Shown here one piece after another: positions 61,756-64,000 of a stretch of 64,000 nt of DNA; the stretch's first letter is position 1; each line of letters starts with the position of its first letter. The stretch comes from an uncultured Clostridia bacterium. Lineage in GTDB: Bacteria; Bacillota; Clostridia; Oscillospirales; Ruminococcaceae. The notes beneath the pieces are model-generated. The model saw nothing but the letters and a program-made list of their open reading frames with translations. It searched no databases and was not told the origin of the DNA. Both the position numbers and the translations under genes were made by a program. The stretch is taken from the NCBI GenBank assembly GCA_944382875.1, contig CALWNQ010000005.1, forward strand, positions 81,998 to 145,997, in the 5' to 3' direction.

Positions 61756-62274
61756 ATGGAAAAACGCAAACGGATCTTACAGATTGCCGTTCCGGCGGTC
61801 ATCGTCCTGCTCATCGCAGGAATCTGGCTCTTCAAAAACAACCCGTTCGCCAAGCAGGCAACCGTTTCCGGCGAACCGCTCACGGTGGAAACGATGGACA
61901 TCGAAGAGCTGACCTCCCGCGGGCTGCCGGCGATCCTCGACTTTGGCTCCGAAAGCTGCGGCCCCTGCCAGCAGATGGCCCCCGACCTGGAAATCATCCA
62001 CGCCGAAATGGAGGGCAAAGCTATCATCCGCTACACCGACGTCTGGGCAAACCCCGCCGGTACCGAGGAGCTCCCCATCCGGGTGGTGCCCACCCAGTTC
62101 TTCTTCAACGCCGACGGCTCCCCGCTCGAACCGAGCCAAACCCTGCAGCGGGAGTACAACCTGATCCTCTATTCCTCCCGGGAAACCGGCGAACACGTCT
62201 ACACCGTCCATGAGGGAATGCTCACCGCCGACGATATGCGCAAAATCCTTGCGGCCATGGGGGTACACGAATGA
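61756..62274 (+). CDS. Membrane-anchored thioredoxin-like protein
   Basis: 172 aa. An N-terminal helix (ILQIAVPAVIVLLIAGIWLF) anchors it outside the membrane, followed by a thioredoxin fold with the active site SCGPCQQ and the cis-Pro in VVPTQFFF. It should exchange disulfides on exported proteins. Its stop overlaps the CcdA-type gene by 4 nt, so the two form a unit in which CcdA re-reduces it. AGGAGG precedes the ATG. Confidence 0.9.
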   Translation: MEKRKRILQIAVPAVIVLLIAGIWLFKNNPFAKQATVSGEPLTVETMDIEELTSRGLPAILDFGSESCGPCQQMAPDLEIIHAEMEGKAIIRYTDVWANPAGTEELPIRVVPTQFFFNADGSPLEPSQTLQREYNLILYSSRETGEHVYTVHEGMLTADDMRKILAAMGVHE

Positions 62275-62960
62275 TTGACAATTTGCTTTCCTATCTGGCC
62301 GAGGGCTTAAAAGCCGGCGGCTGGATCGCGCCCGTCTTTGCGCTGCTGGCCGGTGTGCTCACCTCGCTCACCCCCTGTTCGCTGTCGAGCATCCCGCTCG
62401 TCATTGGTGTCGTTGGCGGGACCGGCGCCCCCACCGGAAAGGCGTTCCGGCTGTCGCTCCTTTTTGCGGCGGGAAGTGCGGTCACCTTTACCGTTCTGGG
62501 GAGCATTGCCGCCGCGGCCGGCACCATCATCGGCACCTCGGCCAAGTGGTGGTATCTGCTGCTCGGTGTCCTCATGGTGCTGATGGCGCTGCAGACCTGG
62601 GAAATCTTCTCGATCATCCCGTCCACCTGGCTTTTGTCCCGCAACAGCAAAAAGGGCTACCCCGGCGCGTTTCTCGCCGGAATTTTAGGGGGGCTTTTTT
62701 CCTCGCCCTGTGCAACACCCGCTCTGGTGGCGCTGCTTGCAGTGGCGGCCGGCAGCGGAAATTTTGGGTGGAGCGTTCTGCTGCTCCTCCTCTACGGCAT
62801 CGGACACGGCGCGCTGACCGTCGCAGCCGGAACCTCGGTGGGGCTCACCCGGAAAATCGCGGCCAGCAGCCGGTACGGAAAACTAAGCGTCCTGCTCAAA
62901 ATCGTGATGGGCACTCTGATCCTGCTCATCGGGCTTTACATGTTCTATCTGGGCTTTTAA
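62271..62960 (+). CDS. CcdA/DsbD-type membrane electron transporter
   Basis: 229 aa with about six membrane helices. Two cysteines in conserved places, LTPCSLSS and SSPCATP, fit the CcdA family that passes electrons from cytoplasmic thioredoxin to the outside. It is translationally coupled to the anchored thioredoxin upstream. No cytochrome c maturation genes are nearby, so the role is probably general disulfide reduction rather than heme attachment. Confidence 0.9.
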   Translation: MIDNLLSYLAEGLKAGGWIAPVFALLAGVLTSLTPCSLSSIPLVIGVVGGTGAPTGKAFRLSLLFAAGSAVTFTVLGSIAAAAGTIIGTSAKWWYLLLGVLMVLMALQTWEIFSIIPSTWLLSRNSKKGYPGAFLAGILGGLFSSPCATPALVALLAVAAGSGNFGWSVLLLLLYGIGHGALTVAAGTSVGLTRKIAASSRYGKLSVLLKIVMGTLILLIGLYMFYLGF

Positions 62961-62972
62961 GGAGGAAGTTTG

Positions 62973-63734
62973 ATGCGCACTTTGCTGGAATGCTGTGTGG
63001 ATTCGGTGGAATCGGCCGTTATCGCCGCCGAAAACGGCGCCGACCGGCTGGAACTCTGCGCGAATCTGGTCATTGGGGGGACTTCGCCGTCCCCCTCCTT
63101 GATTACGGAGATCCGGAAGCGGACCGACATCCCCATCCGGGTACTTCTGCGGCCGCGGTTCGGGGATTTTCTCTACACCGAAGCGGAATTTGCGGTTTTG
63201 CTGCGCGAGGTGCGGCTCTTCCGGGAACTGGGAGCAAACGGCATCGTCTGCGGCTGTCTGCTCCCGGACGGCAGGCTCGACGCTGCGCGGCTCCATGAGC
63301 TGATCGCGGCGGCGGAGGGACTGCCCTTTACGCTGCACCGGGCCTTTGACCTCTGCGCCGATCCGTTCGAAGCCCTCCAGACGGCGCAGGAGCTGGGGGT
63401 AGACACCATCCTCACCTCCGGGCAGCAGGAAAACTGCGTCCTCGGAAAAGAGCTGCTCTGCGCGCTGGCCGAAAAGGCCGGGCCGGTGCAGATTCTGGTG
63501 GGAGCCGGAGTCAACGCCGCCGTCATCGCCGATTTTGTCAAAACGACGCCGCTCCGGGCGTTCCACCTTTCGGGCAAGGAGCTGCTTCAAAGTAAGATGC
63601 GCTTCCGCCGCCCCGGTGTCCCGATGGGTATCCCCGGCATGGACGAGTTCACCGTCTGGCGGACCAACCCCGAAGCCATCGCCTCCGCCCGCCGGTCTGC
63701 GACCGGTGGGAATGACGACGCGGCGCTTCGATGA
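62973..63734 (+). CDS. cutC: CutC family copper homeostasis protein
   Basis: 253 aa from the ATG at 62973 with GGAGGAAG upstream. The CutC barrel is clear: LECCVDSVESAVIAAENGADRLELC, GTSPSPSLI, IRVLLRPRFGDFLYTE and FTLHRAFDLC. Its role in copper handling is debated. The last roughly seven residues (NDDAALR) and the stop lie within the first unit of the repeat array at 63711, so the array probably changed the original end of the gene. Confidence 0.9.
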   Translation: MRTLLECCVDSVESAVIAAENGADRLELCANLVIGGTSPSPSLITEIRKRTDIPIRVLLRPRFGDFLYTEAEFAVLLREVRLFRELGANGIVCGCLLPDGRLDAARLHELIAAAEGLPFTLHRAFDLCADPFEALQTAQELGVDTILTSGQQENCVLGKELLCALAEKAGPVQILVGAGVNAAVIADFVKTTPLRAFHLSGKELLQSKMRFRRPGVPMGIPGMDEFTVWRTNPEAIASARRSATGGNDDAALR

Positions 63735-64000
63735 CGCACTGACCGCTGGAACGGCGCGAGAAACACGCCGTTATTGGAAGAAACAGCCACGCACCAGCTT
63801 ACAGCCGGCGGCCTGGGGCCGCAGCGAATGACGACGCGGCGCTTCGATGACGCACCGATATTTTTGTAGGCTTGCGATAAACTGCAAGCCACTGGAAGAA
63901 CTGCCACGCACCAGCTTACAGCTGGCGGCCTGGGGCCGCAGCGAATGACGACGCGGCGCTTCGATGACGCACTGACCGCTGGAACGGCGCGAGAAACACG
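63711..64000 (+). repeat. Mosaic tandem repeat with exchangeable hairpin inserts (continues past window)
   Basis: The block AATGACGACGCGGCGCTTCG plus following GATGACGCAC occurs at 63711, 63827 and 63944, a period of 116-117 bp. Between copies lie an insert of about 40 bp and a constant segment (CCACGCACCAGCTTACAGC, then GGCGGCCTGGGGCCGCAGCG). The inserts differ: the first unit has AACGGCG/CGCCGTT and the second GGCTTGC/GCAAGCC, both perfect hairpins, and the third unit returns to the first insert. No protein frame runs through it. It is probably a non-coding repeat family; its extent beyond 64000 is unknown. Confidence 0.85.

Noticed and set aside
63711..64000. CRISPR array at the window end
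   Set aside because: The repeat unit of about 116 bp is too long and the inserts are hairpins that recur; no cas genes are present.
1..64000. tRNA or rRNA genes, prophage and insertion sequences
   Set aside because: I looked for TpsiC-like GTTCGA blocks, rRNA sequence, integrases, transposases and terminal repeats and found none that hold up.

Overview
The window reads as a low-to-mid GC Clostridia chromosome, most like a gut Oscillospirales/Ruminococcaceae member. Reasons seen in the sequence: sigma-A type promoters with TTGACA/TATAAT-like boxes, AGGAGG ribosome binding sites, a SpoVS gene, a paired GlgC/GlgD ADP-glucose pyrophosphorylase, a T-box in front of leuS, an FMN riboswitch in front of ribU, a BirA-type operator in front of bioY, LplB/YtcP-type sugar permeases, and sortase-like (PQTG) surface proteins. 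I see no tRNA, rRNA, CRISPR array, prophage or insertion sequence. The taxonomy is an inference.

Layout. 1-0.7 kb: end of a pterin-binding methyltransferase. 0.8-4.6 kb: two surface proteins with matching anchor modules and matching promoters. 4.7-7.4 kb: a CPBP membrane protease behind a GH13 amylase-type enzyme. 7.5-16.2 kb: glycogen locus (a branching-enzyme homologue that has lost key catalytic residues, glgC, glgD, glgA, glgP). 16.2-22.3 kb: housekeeping genes (methyltransferase, YerC, GNAT, PHP phosphatase, CLC channel, Hsp33, YmdB, SpoVS). 22.4-25.9 kb: heterodimeric ABC exporter. 26.2-27.2 kb: HEPN plus degenerate nucleotidyltransferase pair and a tiny Cys-rich protein. 27.3-37.2 kb: NagZ-like GH3, methyltransferase, membrane protein, histidine-kinase-like protein, ung, flavin reductase, FabG-like SDR, SGNH lipoprotein and YfhO. 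37.2-40.5 kb: mnmA, iscU, iscS, rnhA. 40.6-48.9 kb: T-box/leuS, DUF4886-like protein, HTH protein, rpsU, yqeG, TIM-barrel endonuclease, aroQ, efp, zinc-ribbon protein, FMN riboswitch/ribU. 48.9-58.3 kb: one minus-strand carbohydrate locus made of two ABC permeases, three tandem solute-binding lipoproteins and a cytosolic GH92 alpha-mannosidase. 58.7-64 kb: bioY, a dehydrogenase/isomerase pair, a hairpin-rich leader before a thioredoxin-CcdA pair, cutC, and a mosaic tandem repeat running off the end of the window.

How the parts work together. The glycogen locus makes and breaks down a storage polymer: GlgC/GlgD supply ADP-glucose, GlgA extends chains, GlgP degrades them, and the GH13 enzyme next door probably cuts alpha-glucans. 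The branching-enzyme homologue in this operon lacks the nucleophile and acid/base residues, so it is either a non-catalytic partner or true branching is encoded elsewhere. The GH92 locus looks built to import mannose-containing glycans with several binding proteins and trim them inside the cell; it has no ATPase of its own. The iscS-iscU-mnmA operon links sulfur mobilisation to tRNA thiolation.

The observations most worth following up are the catalytically stripped GlgB homologue, the mosaic repeat with exchangeable hairpin inserts at 63.7-64.0 kb, the hairpin-rich leader before the thioredoxin-CcdA genes, the duplicated promoters with 11-bp spaced TGTGAC repeats, the HEPN/degenerate-nucleotidyltransferase pair, and the triplicated binding proteins.
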